The notes: generated by a model not told the origin, from the sequence alone. Shown: positions 18,315 through 26,667, counted from the stretch's first letter. The stretch is 64,000 nt of DNA from Butyrivibrio sp. INlla21 (GCF_900116875.1 NZ_FPCC01000006.1:105555-169554); one strand, 5' to 3'. Made by a program: numbers and translations.

Positions 18315-18432
18315 TTTTTGCATAAGTGATAGATTACTGTCTGTATGCTATTGAGAATTGTTTTCATTTGCACCCGCGATGGAATGTGCGGAAGGATATG
18401 TACATCCGGCGATTGCGGGGGATTTGACTTTG

Positions 18433-19236
18433 ATGGTAGGATTGGAATCACTTATGAGAAGCGAAATTTTTATTGGTATATTAATCCCTTTTCTAGGAAC
18501 GGCGCTTGGCGCCGCTATGGTCTTCTTTTTAAAAGATGACATTTCAGAAAGACTTAAAAAGATACTGACGGGCTTTGCAGCAGGCGTCATGGTTGCTGCT
18601 TCATTCTGGAGCTTATTGCAGCCTTCGATTGAAGCGAGCGCTGAATACGGCAAGTTTGCATATATGCCCGCAGCTATCGGATTTTTGATAGGAATCGGTT
18701 TTGTCTTATTCCTTGATATCGTTACTCCGCACATGCACATGGATAACGTATCTGAGGGACCCACAGGCAGCAAGCTTAAAAGAACAACCAAGCTCATCCT
18801 TGCGGTTACACTTCACAACATTCCCGAGGGAATGGCTGTAGGTGTCATCTATGCGGGATGGCTTTCAGGACACGTTGCGGTCAGCAGAACCGCAGCCCTT
18901 GTCCTTGCTATAGGTATTGCTATTCAGAACTTCCCTGAGGGCGCGATCGTATCAATGCCCCTCAAAGCAGAGGGCATGAACAAAGGAAAGACCTTCCTCT
19001 ACGGAGCCTTCTCCGGAATCGTAGAGCCGATCGCCTCGATCATCACGATATTTGCGGCAGCCATCGTAGTTCAGGTCCTTCCCTACATGCTTGCCTTCGC
19101 AGCCGGCGCCATGATGTACGTCGTAGTCGAGGAGCTCATCCCCGAAATGTCAGCCGGCAAGCACACCAACACCGGCACCGTCGCCTTCGCCATGGGCTTT
19201 GTCCTTATGATGATCTTAGACGTGGCGCTCGGGTGA
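18433..19236 (+). CDS. ZIP-family divalent metal transporter
   Basis: Eight hydrophobic segments with the ZIP signature HNIPEGMAVGV in helix 4 and QNFPEGAIVSMPL in helix 5, whose His, Asn and Glu form the metal site. A cytoplasmic His-containing loop (PHMHMD) lies between helices 3 and 4. Predicted zinc or related metal uptake. The frame opens at TTG 18358; ATG 18433 is chosen because it precedes a short amphipathic lead into helix 1, but ATG 18454 is equally possible and neither has a strong ribosome site. No Zur-like operator was recognised upstream. Confidence 0.85.
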   Translation: MVGLESLMRSEIFIGILIPFLGTALGAAMVFFLKDDISERLKKILTGFAAGVMVAASFWSLLQPSIEASAEYGKFAYMPAAIGFLIGIGFVLFLDIVTPHMHMDNVSEGPTGSKLKRTTKLILAVTLHNIPEGMAVGVIYAGWLSGHVAVSRTAALVLAIGIAIQNFPEGAIVSMPLKAEGMNKGKTFLYGAFSGIVEPIASIITIFAAAIVVQVLPYMLAFAAGAMMYVVVEELIPEMSAGKHTNTGTVAFAMGFVLMMILDVALG

Positions 19237-19370
19237 CGGCATCGGCTATGACTCTTGCGACGCAACTGGGCGATCCATTGCCTGCAGCGTCGGAAACAAA
19301 CGCAATATCGTTTTTTGACACGCAAAACAGCTGTTTTTGCTGTAGTACGTGTATGGTTTTGAACTAAAAA

Positions 19371-19412
19371 GCGCGCACCGGTAAGGAAATCCTTCCTGTG
19401 CGTGCTTATTTG
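19371..19412 (+). terminator. Strong hairpin with T-rich tail, in the 19237-19600 gap
   Basis: GCGCGCAC (19371-19378) pairs with GTGCGTGC (19398-19405), with a second inner stem AAGG/CCTT, then TTATTTGTTTCTT. A smaller palindrome AAAACAGCTGTTTT at 19324-19337 also precedes a T. Otherwise the 365-base gap after the ZIP gene shows nothing I recognise. Confidence 0.6.
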
Positions 19413-19600
19413 TTTCTTATTGTGATCGCGATACTGATAAAAGCGCCGAAAAAAGCACGCAAGACGGCTAATAACTAAAATTTGCGTGTATGAGTGGCCG
19501 AAAATGCCGACATTTCACTTCTTGAAGAAATAAAATCGTCAAAGCGCATGTAGTCAAGCAGATCAAGGATATAAAATGATTTCCCCAAATTGTTTGTTTT

Positions 19601-20386
19601 TTATACAGCTGCTTCTTTGTTTTTAAATTCTTTATTTAGCTTTATGATCGCGTAGATCATAAGTATAGCGCAAACGGCTATTTCAAATATTCCCATAAAT
19701 ATAGACTTATCCGCTCTTGGAGCCGGATTAAATGCATTCCAGAATTTAGCTGCAAAATCAACAATACCGTGAAGTATAATACAGGACCAGATGTTACCTG
19801 TGCAATAATAGATCATGCAGAAAAAGCAACCGACCATTGTTGCATAGATTGCTTGCGCAATAGTTGCTACAATCAGTTCAGGACTATCGATTAGATTCAG
19901 TAAGTGGATAGCACCGAATACTGATGATGAGAGTATCATTGAAGCAAAGACTCCTTTTTTGTTGTTTCCGAGACGGTCAACAAATGCATTAAAAAAGAAT
20001 CCTCTGAATACAAGCTCTTCCAAGACGCCTGTTCCCATCTGCGAGAAAAAAATACCGATTAGAGTCGGAAGCACAGTCGCAAAGGGTACAACGGGAGTTC
20101 TGGCCTTAGTTATGAGGTTTAAAATGATCGGTATCCACATCGCTGCGCCATATATGAATATGCCCTTACCCAAGTTTGATGTTGAAGGGCCGATACCTTT
20201 TTTATACATTTTCTTTATAATAAAATAGCTGATTGTCAGAAGTAGTATCCTGATCGCGAATTCTGCCATTCCGCCGAAAGGTTGAGTAGGTATAAATGTA
20301 GCTACAAATTCATCTGCGAAGATAACACACCCCAGCAGTAACACAAATCCTATGATTATTCCCAAAATCAATTTCAAATTTTTCAT
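19601..20386 (-). CDS. CPBP-family intramembrane protease under an operator-bearing promoter
   Basis: 261 aa, about eight hydrophobic segments. Motifs: LEELVFRGFFFNAF (Glu pair, Arg), FGAIHLLNL and HGIVDF. It is a solitary gene, unlike the three-member run at 4.9-8.4 kb. The ATG has no well-placed ribosome site: the AAGGAGG at 20424-20430 is 37 bases upstream and an in-frame TAG lies three codons before the ATG. The promoter region contains two TACTAC/GTAGTA dyads. Expression is probably repressor-controlled. Substrate unknown. Confidence 0.87.
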   Translation of the reverse strand: MKNLKLILGIIIGFVLLLGCVIFADEFVATFIPTQPFGGMAEFAIRILLLTISYFIIKKMYKKGIGPSTSNLGKGIFIYGAAMWIPIILNLITKARTPVVPFATVLPTLIGIFFSQMGTGVLEELVFRGFFFNAFVDRLGNNKKGVFASMILSSSVFGAIHLLNLIDSPELIVATIAQAIYATMVGCFFCMIYYCTGNIWSCIILHGIVDFAAKFWNAFNPAPRADKSIFMGIFEIAVCAILMIYAIIKLNKEFKNKEAAV

Positions 20387-20451
20387 TATTATCTAGTTAT
20401 CTCTTTATGCTGTGAGATCATGACCTCCTTATAATTTTTGACTTTACATAG

Positions 20452-20525
20452 TACTACAGCTATAGTATGATAAGCGTAGTACGATTGACATAATAAAAAA
20501 TACTACATCAATCGTAGTATGTCAA
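20452..20525 (-). promoter_or_regulatory. Promoter of the CPBP gene with two TACTAC/GTAGTA operator dyads
   Basis: On the minus strand -35 TTGACA (20525-20520), a 17-base spacer and -10 TATTTT (20502-20497). The spacer is itself a dyad, TACTAC-N7-GTAGTA (20501-20519). A second dyad, TACTACAGCTATAGTA (20452-20467), lies about 45 bases downstream. The second matches 13 of 16 positions of the BlaI/MecI operator consensus as I remember it (TACTACATATGTAGTA). A repressor bound in the spacer would block RNA polymerase. No BlaI-like gene is present in the window. Confidence 0.7.
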
Positions 20526-20574
20526 CAGTTATTTTGAAATTGGGATTATTGCGATATTGCAGAAGAGAAAAACA

Positions 20575-20603
20575 TTGAATGTTCTTGTGAAAGGTGCTAT
20601 ATT
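20575..20603 (+). promoter_or_regulatory. Sigma-A-like promoter for the candidate small RNA
   Basis: TTGAAT (20575-20580), exactly 17 bases, TATATT (20598-20603). The predicted start is near 20610, just before two hairpins and a strong terminator. Confidence 0.6.
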
Positions 20604-20609
20604 ATCTAT

Positions 20610-20704
20610 AAAGAAAGCACCCACTCCAAAGTGGATGCTCCCGAGAAGAATTTAGCTCATGACGAGCCGCCTCTCTCGTAGGCCGACGAGAGAGGCATTT
20701 TTAT
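20610..20704 (+). ncRNA. Candidate small RNA of about 95 nt
   Basis: It is bounded by a good promoter at 20575-20603 and a strong terminator at 20669-20704, with no start codon plus ribosome site inside. The first part folds as GCACCCACT-CCAA-AGTGGATGC (about 20617-20638), then an unpaired purine-rich stretch, then the terminator stem. I do not recognise it as a known Rfam family. It could also be an attenuator leader for the 61-aa gene at 20776, since the terminator lies 72 bases before that start. Confidence 0.5.
20669..20704 (+). terminator. Strong terminator ending the candidate small RNA
   Basis: An 11-bp GC-rich stem GCCTCTCTCGT (20669-20679) with ACGAGAGAGGC (20686-20696), then ATTTTTATTT. 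Confidence 0.88.
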
Positions 20705-20775
20705 TTCTGCTTATTATTTCTCTTGTCGAGAAAGTTAAGCAACGCAATTAAAAAACCACAAGCTGTAAAGGGAAT

Positions 20776-20961
20776 ATGACAAATCTAAAGAATACAAAAT
20801 TATTAGAAGAAAAGAATAAATCCGAGTTTGATGCTAATGAAGCTTTATTATTTGAATTGTTGGGTAAATCTGATGCAGATGTATCAGCCGGAAGAGTTGC
20901 TTCAATTGAGGGCATGTTTGATAGGATCAGAGAAAAAGTTAAGGGTGAATCGGTTCAATAA
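20776..20961 (+). CDS. Orphan 61-aa acidic protein, antitoxin-like C-terminus
   Basis: A helical, charged small protein. The C-terminal segment DVSAGRVASIEGMFDRIREK resembles the tail of Phd/RelB-type antitoxins (a short Asp-x-x-x-Gly-Arg-Val stretch followed by an amphipathic helix). The usual N-terminal DNA-binding part is missing. AAGGGAAT precedes the ATG. No toxin gene is adjacent, so it is either an orphan or unrelated. Its stop lies inside the bidirectional terminator it shares with queT. Confidence 0.55.
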   Translation: MTNLKNTKLLEEKNKSEFDANEALLFELLGKSDADVSAGRVASIEGMFDRIREKVKGESVQ

Positions 20962-20991
20962 AATCTAATTGAATCAATTCACCCTTTTTTT
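20943..20991. terminator. Bidirectional terminator between the 61-aa gene and queT
   Basis: GGGTGAATCGGTTCAAT (20943-20959) pairs with ATTGAATCAATTCACCC (20968-20984) with one mismatch, followed by seven T. On the opposite strand the hairpin is followed by a T-rich stretch too, so it can serve both converging genes. Confidence 0.9.
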
Positions 20992-20993
20992 AT

Positions 20994-21533
20994 TCACTGC
21001 CCATAGAATATAGCGTTCTTTCTTTTATTCAGTGCAAACAATAGGATCATACCGAGTACGAAGCAGGAGATGATCTCGCCGATTCCGACTGTGAGCATGA
21101 AGAAGGGGATTGTTCCTTCAGAGCCGTAAACATACTTGATGACGAAGGGTACGATGATCGTGTTTGCTAATATCGGAGGAACGGGGCTGAGCCAGGTCTT
21201 TACTTTGTTTGAGGGGTAGAAGCCGGGATCGGTGGGCTTCTTAAGACCGTGGGCGATATAGTATGTGCCGAGTGCTCCGAGAAGTGTTGCGATAGATCCG
21301 AATACTGTGTCGAGGGGCATGCAGCCTGTTGTTATGTTGGCGATTATGCATCCTACGAAAAGTCCGGGGATTGCTGCCGGTGTGAAGAATGGCAGGATCG
21401 TAAGTGCCTCTGAGAAACGCACCTGGATAGCTTGATTTGCCAGTCCCAGTGTGTTTGCGATGTGTGTCAAAACTACGTAGATAGCTGCGATCACCGCAGC
21501 CTGAGTGATGTAAAGTACGCTTTTGTTATTCAT
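20994..21533 (-). CDS. queT: QueT-family queuosine-precursor transporter (ECF S component)
   Basis: 179 aa with five or six hydrophobic segments. Family features: AAVIAAIYVVLT at the start, VRFSEALTILP and GCMPLDTVFGSIATLLGALGT. QueT is the substrate-binding membrane subunit that takes up preQ1/preQ0 or queuine for tRNA queuosine synthesis with a shared ECF energising module, which is not in this window. The leader has a preQ1-I-like riboswitch, which independently supports the assignment. The ribosome site AAAGGAG (21540-21546) lies inside that structure. Confidence 0.9.
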   Translation of the reverse strand: MNNKSVLYITQAAVIAAIYVVLTHIANTLGLANQAIQVRFSEALTILPFFTPAAIPGLFVGCIIANITTGCMPLDTVFGSIATLLGALGTYYIAHGLKKPTDPGFYPSNKVKTWLSPVPPILANTIIVPFVIKYVYGSEGTIPFFMLTVGIGEIISCFVLGMILLFALNKRKNAIFYGQ

Positions 21534-21540
21534 GATTGTC

Positions 21541-21582
21541 TCCTTTAGTTTTGTTTAGTGTCAGGAAGGTTTCGAACTGACA
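21541..21582 (-). promoter_or_regulatory. preQ1-I-like riboswitch in the queT leader
   Basis: On the minus strand a six-base stem TGTCAG/CTGACA (21582-21577 and 21564-21559) encloses a 12-base loop containing CCTT. An A-rich tail CTAAACAAAACTAAAGG follows. CCTT of the loop can pair with AAGG of the tail to form the H-type pseudoknot, burying the ribosome site. Small size, stem-loop plus A-rich tail, and location before a QueT gene match class I preQ1 riboswitches that repress translation. The family match is from memory of the fold, not a covariance search. Confidence 0.72.
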
Positions 21583-21658
21583 ATTACAAGTTATTATACA
21601 TTAATATGCTGATAATTTCATGAGAATCGTGAGTCAATTGTGCCGATTTCATTCGACC

Positions 21659-21675
21659 TGTAGTAACTAACTACT
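21659..21675. promoter_or_regulatory. 17-bp dyad resembling the SPFH-operon operators
   Basis: Read on the minus strand, AGTAGTTAGTTACTACA agrees at 14 of 17 positions with AGTAGTAATTTACTACT in the promoter at 34547-34563. It sits about 125 bases upstream of queT, and no convincing -35/-10 pair overlaps it. It may be a binding site for the same regulator, or chance. Confidence 0.35.
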
Positions 21676-22097
21676 AAAATCGCGATTTATGCATGTGTAT
21701 GGACAGATTTCTTAATATGACATGCCTTTTTTAGGAGTTTTATCGATTTTGCAATTATAAAAAGTGGTGTGTAAGCGGCTTGTGGGCATGTACTATAATC
21801 ATTTTCATAAAAAAACATGCTTTAAGCACCAATCTTGAAGGATATCGATACATGCATAATTGCAAAAATATATGATATGCATGCCGGTTATCGGTATTGC
21901 GACTGCTTTTTCAATGATTTAGGTTGCAATGATATTGATTTTGTCTAGAAATAATGCGAAAGAATAGCATGAATTATAGAAACCATGGTAAACTATTTCT
22001 ATGTGCGTGGCTCTTACGCGGGAATCCATGCAAGTTCATAAGAAACGGAGTAAGATATAAGACTAGAAACGGCGCAACTATAAAGGAAAGACAGGAT

Positions 22098-22850
22098 ATG
22101 AAAAGAAACTACAAGTTTATCATAAGTTACGATGGAACAAGGTTTTACGGTTGGGAGAGACAGCCGGGAAAAGACATGACGATACAGGGGAAATTAGAGT
22201 CAGTCCTTAGGAAGATGACGAACATTCCGGACGATGAGACTTTTAACATCATCGGTGCGGGAAGGACTGATGCGGGCGTTCATGCGCGGGCGATGACAGC
22301 TAACGCGGTGCTTGATACGGATATGACCGAGGATGAGATTCAGAGCTACATGAATCAGTATCTTCCCGATGATATCAGCGTAAATGAGGTGAGAGTCTGC
22401 TCCGACAGATTCCATGCAAGGTACAATGCGCTTGGTAAGACCTACAGATACACCTGCTGGTACGGCGCGTCAAAGCCTGTTTTTGACAGGAAGTATGTGA
22501 CGATACTTGAGCAAAAGCCCGACGCGGACAAGATGAGAGAGGCGGCTGAGCATCTTATCGGAACGCATGATTTCAAGAGCTTTTGCGGCAATAACAAGAT
22601 GAAGAAGTCGACGGTTAGGTGCGTTGACAACATCAAGATAGAGGAAAGCGGCAATTATATCAGGTTCTATTTTCACGGAAACGGCTTTTTGCAGAACATG
22701 GTCCGCATTCTTACCGGTACTTTATTGGAAGTCGGTTACGGAAATATAACTGCCGATAGGGTAAAAGAGATCCTGGAGGCATGCAACAGACAGGAAGCCG
22801 GCCCGACAGCGCCTCCGATGGGGCTTTGCCTTATGAAGGTGGATTATTGA
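22098..22850 (+). CDS. truA: tRNA pseudouridine(38-40) synthase TruA
   Basis: Isomerises U38-U40 in the anticodon arm of tRNA. The signature GAGRTDAGVHA carries the catalytic Asp58; FIISYDGTRFYGWERQP opens the protein and KTYRY and DFKSFCG follow. 250 aa is normal. The frame is open back to 21954, but ATG 22098 has AAAGGAAAGACAGG upstream and begins exactly at the family N-terminus. Located next to queT, another tRNA-modification gene, but transcribed divergently. The 560-base region upstream otherwise holds only the riboswitch and a dyad. Confidence 0.95.
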   Translation: MKRNYKFIISYDGTRFYGWERQPGKDMTIQGKLESVLRKMTNIPDDETFNIIGAGRTDAGVHARAMTANAVLDTDMTEDEIQSYMNQYLPDDISVNEVRVCSDRFHARYNALGKTYRYTCWYGASKPVFDRKYVTILEQKPDADKMREAAEHLIGTHDFKSFCGNNKMKKSTVRCVDNIKIEESGNYIRFYFHGNGFLQNMVRILTGTLLEVGYGNITADRVKEILEACNRQEAGPTAPPMGLCLMKVDY

Positions 22851-22918
22851 AATGTAAACATTATATTAATTCTTGTACATATTTGTTGATTTATTTAGGC
22901 TTCATATTTAAAATGGTG

Positions 22919-22955
22919 TAGGTGCCAAAACCAAATTTTGACACCTATATATTTT
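22919..22955 (+). terminator. Terminator after truA
   Basis: TAGGTGCCAAAA pairs with TTTTGACACCTA (22936-22947) with one internal mismatch, followed by TATATTTTT. Confidence 0.75.
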
Positions 22956-23004
22956 TGCTCATGTCGCGAAATGCGATAAATAAAAATTATACGAGGGGTC
23001 TTTT

Positions 23005-24615
23005 ATGACAAAGAAAATCTTTTCAGCACTAATAGGCATAGCGTTTTCGGCGGCTGTGTTTGGTGTCTTTTCTCCTTTTGCGGTTAAAGCAGAGGCGGCA
23101 GGCACGGGCTCTGTATCTGTAGGTTCTGCCTCAATCGCAGGCGAGAAAGTTATAGTTACTGCATCCGCTCAGGAACTTCCTGACAGTGACGACGGCAAGT
23201 TCTATCTTTTTGCGGAAAAAGTATATCAGCCGGGCCCTGCGGGTTCACCTGTGGCTTCGGTTCCAATGGGAGCGCAGGTACAGTTCTCTTTTAACCTTGA
23301 GAACAAGACAACTTCATGCCATTTATACGACAAGTTCCAGGTGGCCGTTCTTCAGGGCGGGGCTTTTGTTCCTGTGACCGGAGTGCGCTACATCTCCAAT
23401 CCCGAGGTACTTGCGGTAGGATCACCTGCAAGAAAGAATAACGGTAAAAAGGGCCTTATCCTTGACGGCGCCAAGATTGGTAACGGCAACACAGAGGCTT
23501 CTCAGCTTGGAGTTCAGCAGGCTGCTTACAACATCAATCTTGAGGACGTTATCGGTGGGAACGGGGGCGTTGTTTTCGAGTATAACGGAAAAACATACAA
23601 CTACGATTCCTCATATCTTAGTCAGTACGACCATGCGATAAGAACAAGTACTCAGCAGGGTATGGGTGTTACGATAGTTCTTTTGAACCCGGCAGTGCCC
23701 GGCGAGGAATTCATGATTTCACCTTTCTCAAGAGGCGGAAGCGGTAATTATTACATGATGAACACTTCTGAGGATGCGGGACTTGAGAACCTCGAGGCTG
23801 TTGTGACTTATCTTGCTTACAGATATAACGGTCAGAACGGTTTCGGACAGGTCGACAACTGGGTTGTCGGTAACGAGGTCAACGCCAAGAATATCTGGAA
23901 TCACACCAATGTTTCCGATGAGGCGCAGTACGCGCAGCTTTACGCTGATGCGCTTAGAGTTTGCTACACTGCGATCCGCAGTAAGAACGCCAATGCTTAT
24001 GTTTGCGCAAGCTTTGACCAGAACTGGACAGCAATCAACAATCCTTCATATTTCTCGGCAAGAAGCATGCTTGAGGTTATGAACGGTATCATTACTTCTC
24101 AGGGTAACTTTGACTGGGCGCTCGCTGAGCATCCTTACAATTATCCTATGAACTGGACAAGCTTCTGGACACCAAAGAGTGAAAAGGCTGCTGCTATGAT
24201 CCAGCACACGATCGATACTCCTTATCTTTCAATGGAGAATATCGAGCAGCTTACCGACTTCATGTGCCAGCCCGGAATGAGAAACACTAAGGGCGCGGTA
24301 AGGCCGATTCTTTTGACAGAGGTTGGATACTCATCAACGCAGGGCGACGAGGCTCAGGCTGCAGCGATTGTTTACGCTTATCAAAGAGCGGCTACCAATC
24401 GTTACATAAATATGATAGTCTTTAATAGACAGACGGATTATCCCGTTGAGGTTGCGCAGGGATTGTCGGTTGGACTTACAGGTCAGGACGGCACGAGAAA
24501 GCTTGCGTTTGAGTTCTATCAGCAGATGAACGGAGCCAACGCGGGCGCATATGTTCAGCGCTCGGCAGCCATCATGGGAATTCCGGATTGGAATGCGGCG
24601 ATGAACGCCAGATGA
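23005..24615 (+). CDS. Secreted DUF5722-type putative glycosidase
   Basis: 536 aa with an N-terminal signal peptide (KIFSALIGIAFSAAVFGVF, cleavage near residue 31, VKAEA). The body resembles the DUF5722 family, which has a TIM-barrel glycosidase-like layout. Candidate acid/base Glu is in WVVGNEVN (strand 4 position) and candidate nucleophile Glu in ILLTEVGYS (strand 7 position), the clan GH-A pattern. NGQNGFGQVDNW and LAEHPYN are further landmarks. Probably acts outside the cell on a plant or microbial polysaccharide; substrate unknown. ATG 23005 follows GAGGGG. It may be co-transcribed with the transferase downstream. Confidence 0.75.
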   Translation: MTKKIFSALIGIAFSAAVFGVFSPFAVKAEAAGTGSVSVGSASIAGEKVIVTASAQELPDSDDGKFYLFAEKVYQPGPAGSPVASVPMGAQVQFSFNLENKTTSCHLYDKFQVAVLQGGAFVPVTGVRYISNPEVLAVGSPARKNNGKKGLILDGAKIGNGNTEASQLGVQQAAYNINLEDVIGGNGGVVFEYNGKTYNYDSSYLSQYDHAIRTSTQQGMGVTIVLLNPAVPGEEFMISPFSRGGSGNYYMMNTSEDAGLENLEAVVTYLAYRYNGQNGFGQVDNWVVGNEVNAKNIWNHTNVSDEAQYAQLYADALRVCYTAIRSKNANAYVCASFDQNWTAINNPSYFSARSMLEVMNGIITSQGNFDWALAEHPYNYPMNWTSFWTPKSEKAAAMIQHTIDTPYLSMENIEQLTDFMCQPGMRNTKGAVRPILLTEVGYSSTQGDEAQAAAIVYAYQRAATNRYINMIVFNRQTDYPVEVAQGLSVGLTGQDGTRKLAFEFYQQMNGANAGAYVQRSAAIMGIPDWNAAMNAR

Positions 24616-24676
24616 TAGCGGAGGCCATCGTTTTATCGGCTTGACCCGGTTTGAATGATGAGCGTTGGGGAAATCT

Positions 24677-26575
24677 ATGAGAATAATTGACATATACAAT
24701 TGTATAGCTACGGCTGCCTGCGTCCTTATGGGCGCGGCAGCTTTTGTAATTGGGAAAAAGAGGGAGCGAGGCAGCTTAGACGGTGGTCGCGGCTTCGGCG
24801 GCGACGATGCCGGCTCCGGAATCGGTGTTGGCGCGGGCGGATTGTCTTCTAAAGCGACGTATATTGCGCTTGCGGTTATCATCGCGGTGGCGGCGTTTCT
24901 AAGGCTCTTTTTACTGGGCCGTGTGCCCCTGGGACTTGCGCCGGACGAAGCATCGATCGGCTACGACGCATACGCGATCGCGAAGTTCGGCATCGATCGC
25001 AACGGCTACGCATATCCCGTATATCCCATCACTTGGGGCCCCGGCGGCGGAAGCCCGCTTCTTATTTATTTAAACGTACTTTCAATTAAATTATTTGGAA
25101 CAGGCATCGTTAAACTCCGCATGATCCCTGCGATCTGCGGCATCCTGACGGCTATTTTGTTTTTCTTTATATTAAAAGAGCTTACGGCTAAAAGAGCTTA
25201 CTCAAACGAGATCAGTCTTTTCGGAACCGCTTTTCTTGCGGTCTGCCCGTGGCACGTGATCCTTTCAAGATGGACGCTTGACAGCAATATCATGCCGTTT
25301 ACGCTTGGGCTTGCGGTTTATCTTTTTATGCTCGGAATAAAAAGAAACAGCACTTTGTTCTACTGTTTGAGCGCAGGCATGTATTCAATCTGCATGTACA
25401 GCTACGGTTCCGCAACTATCGTTGTTCCGCTGCACCTACTTTTAATCTGCATTATTTGCCTTAGAAAAAAGGTTTTGAATATTAAGCAGCTAATTGCTTC
25501 GGGCGTTACGTTCATGGTCCTTTTTGCACCGCTCTTTGTGTTCTACGCGGTAAATTACCTTGGGCTTCCCGAGATCATAACGGAGCATTTTTGTATCAAT
25601 AAATTCACGGCGTCAAGAACGGGAGAGGTATTCCTTACACCCGGTCCCGGCTTCTTTGGTCAGCTCATTGATAATGCGAAGACTCTTTTGATCGCGCTTA
25701 CGATAGGGGACAGGCATGAAATGCTCTGCCATTTCTATCCCGGCTACTGGATGCTCTATGTGTTCACGTTCCCGATTGTGTTTATCGGAATTTCTATCGG
25801 GGTAAAAGAGCTGTTCGCGAAGGAGCGCGACGGCGCAGGCGCGGTTTCCGGCGGCGATGGCACTGATGCCGGCGAGGGCTGTGTGGCCAACGCTTCTGAT
25901 GCGGCTGCGCTTTATTCTATGAATGCCGTTTGGTCTACACTTTTGATCGCTTGTTTTGTTATGGCGATCGCGATCAAGGCGGACGCGAGCAGGATGGTAA
26001 TGATGTACCTTCCGCTTATCTTTTACTTTGTAAAAGGTGCGGAGTTTGTACTTGTGAATTCCAAGAAGCTCTTTTACGCGCTTTGCGTGATCGTGCTTCT
26101 TGCAGCAATTTCTTTTGCCAAGGATTACTTTACCGACTTTACCGATAAGGCGGCGGACGTGTTTATGCCGGGCTACGGCGATGCGATGGTAAGAGCCTAC
26201 GAGATCGCAGGAGATGACAGAACCGTCTACTCAACGTACGACGGACTTTCCTCGCCGTTCATGCTCGCGCTTTACTATACGAATTATTCGCCTGTGGACT
26301 TCCACAACACCGTTGTCTACAAGGATCCCGACGCGGAATTCAGAGTGGCCGCAAGCTACGGCAATTTCGTATTCGGACTTCCTGAAGATGTGCTCGCAGT
26401 CGTTTCGGACGATGAGTCCGCGGATGCAGGCACCGAGATCGGCGCAGATGTTATTGAAGCAAACTACGGCGACGATATCTTCGTTCTTTCAAGCGCAGAA
26501 AAAGATGCGCTCGGCGACCTTCCAAATGGCTATAATGCCGAGCAGGTCGGCGGATATGTGATCGTGTATAAGTAA
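24677..26575 (+). CDS. GT39-like (ArnT/PMT-type) membrane glycosyltransferase
   Basis: 632 aa with about 11-12 hydrophobic segments and a C-terminal extracytoplasmic domain. LAPDEASIGYDAYAI just after the second membrane segment is the GT-C acidic loop used for metal or lipid-phosphate sugar donors. Two Gly/Asp/Ala-rich low-complexity inserts (around residues 35-55 and 395-415) have higher GC than the rest. ATG 24677 is four codons inside the open frame and follows GGGG. The donor and acceptor are unknown. The last 26 bases recur at 30731, beyond the toxin island. Confidence 0.75.
   Translation: MRIIDIYNCIATAACVLMGAAAFVIGKKRERGSLDGGRGFGGDDAGSGIGVGAGGLSSKATYIALAVIIAVAAFLRLFLLGRVPLGLAPDEASIGYDAYAIAKFGIDRNGYAYPVYPITWGPGGGSPLLIYLNVLSIKLFGTGIVKLRMIPAICGILTAILFFFILKELTAKRAYSNEISLFGTAFLAVCPWHVILSRWTLDSNIMPFTLGLAVYLFMLGIKRNSTLFYCLSAGMYSICMYSYGSATIVVPLHLLLICIICLRKKVLNIKQLIASGVTFMVLFAPLFVFYAVNYLGLPEIITEHFCINKFTASRTGEVFLTPGPGFFGQLIDNAKTLLIALTIGDRHEMLCHFYPGYWMLYVFTFPIVFIGISIGVKELFAKERDGAGAVSGGDGTDAGEGCVANASDAAALYSMNAVWSTLLIACFVMAIAIKADASRMVMMYLPLIFYFVKGAEFVLVNSKKLFYALCVIVLLAAISFAKDYFTDFTDKAADVFMPGYGDAMVRAYEIAGDDRTVYSTYDGLSSPFMLALYYTNYSPVDFHNTVVYKDPDAEFRVAASYGNFVFGLPEDVLAVVSDDESADAGTEIGADVIEANYGDDIFVLSSAEKDALGDLPNGYNAEQVGGYVIVYK
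26532..26557 (+). repeat. Left copy of a 26-bp repeat flanking the toxin island
   Basis: ATAATGCCGAGCAGGTCGGC and the next six bases, inside the last codons of the GT39-like gene, recur with one mismatch at 30731-30756. The two copies bracket the WXG/LXG toxin locus. Confidence 0.75.
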
Positions 26576-26592
26576 ATACGTTGTATGTCTAG

Positions 26593-26630
26593 ATAAGACT
26601 GTGTGCAGGTTTGCGCATGGTCTTATTTTT
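26593..26630 (+). terminator. Terminator after the GT39-like gene
   Basis: ATAAGAC (26593-26599) pairs with GTCTTAT (26620-26626), with additional TGCA/TGCGCA pairing inside, then a T run. Confidence 0.7.
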
Positions 26631-26667
26631 GCTATGAAAAATGTAGTAACAAATAAAAATGGACTCC

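Noticed and set aside
20776..20961. The 61-aa gene as half of a complete toxin-antitoxin pair.
   Set aside because: No toxin-like gene follows; the next gene is the convergent queT behind a strong terminator.
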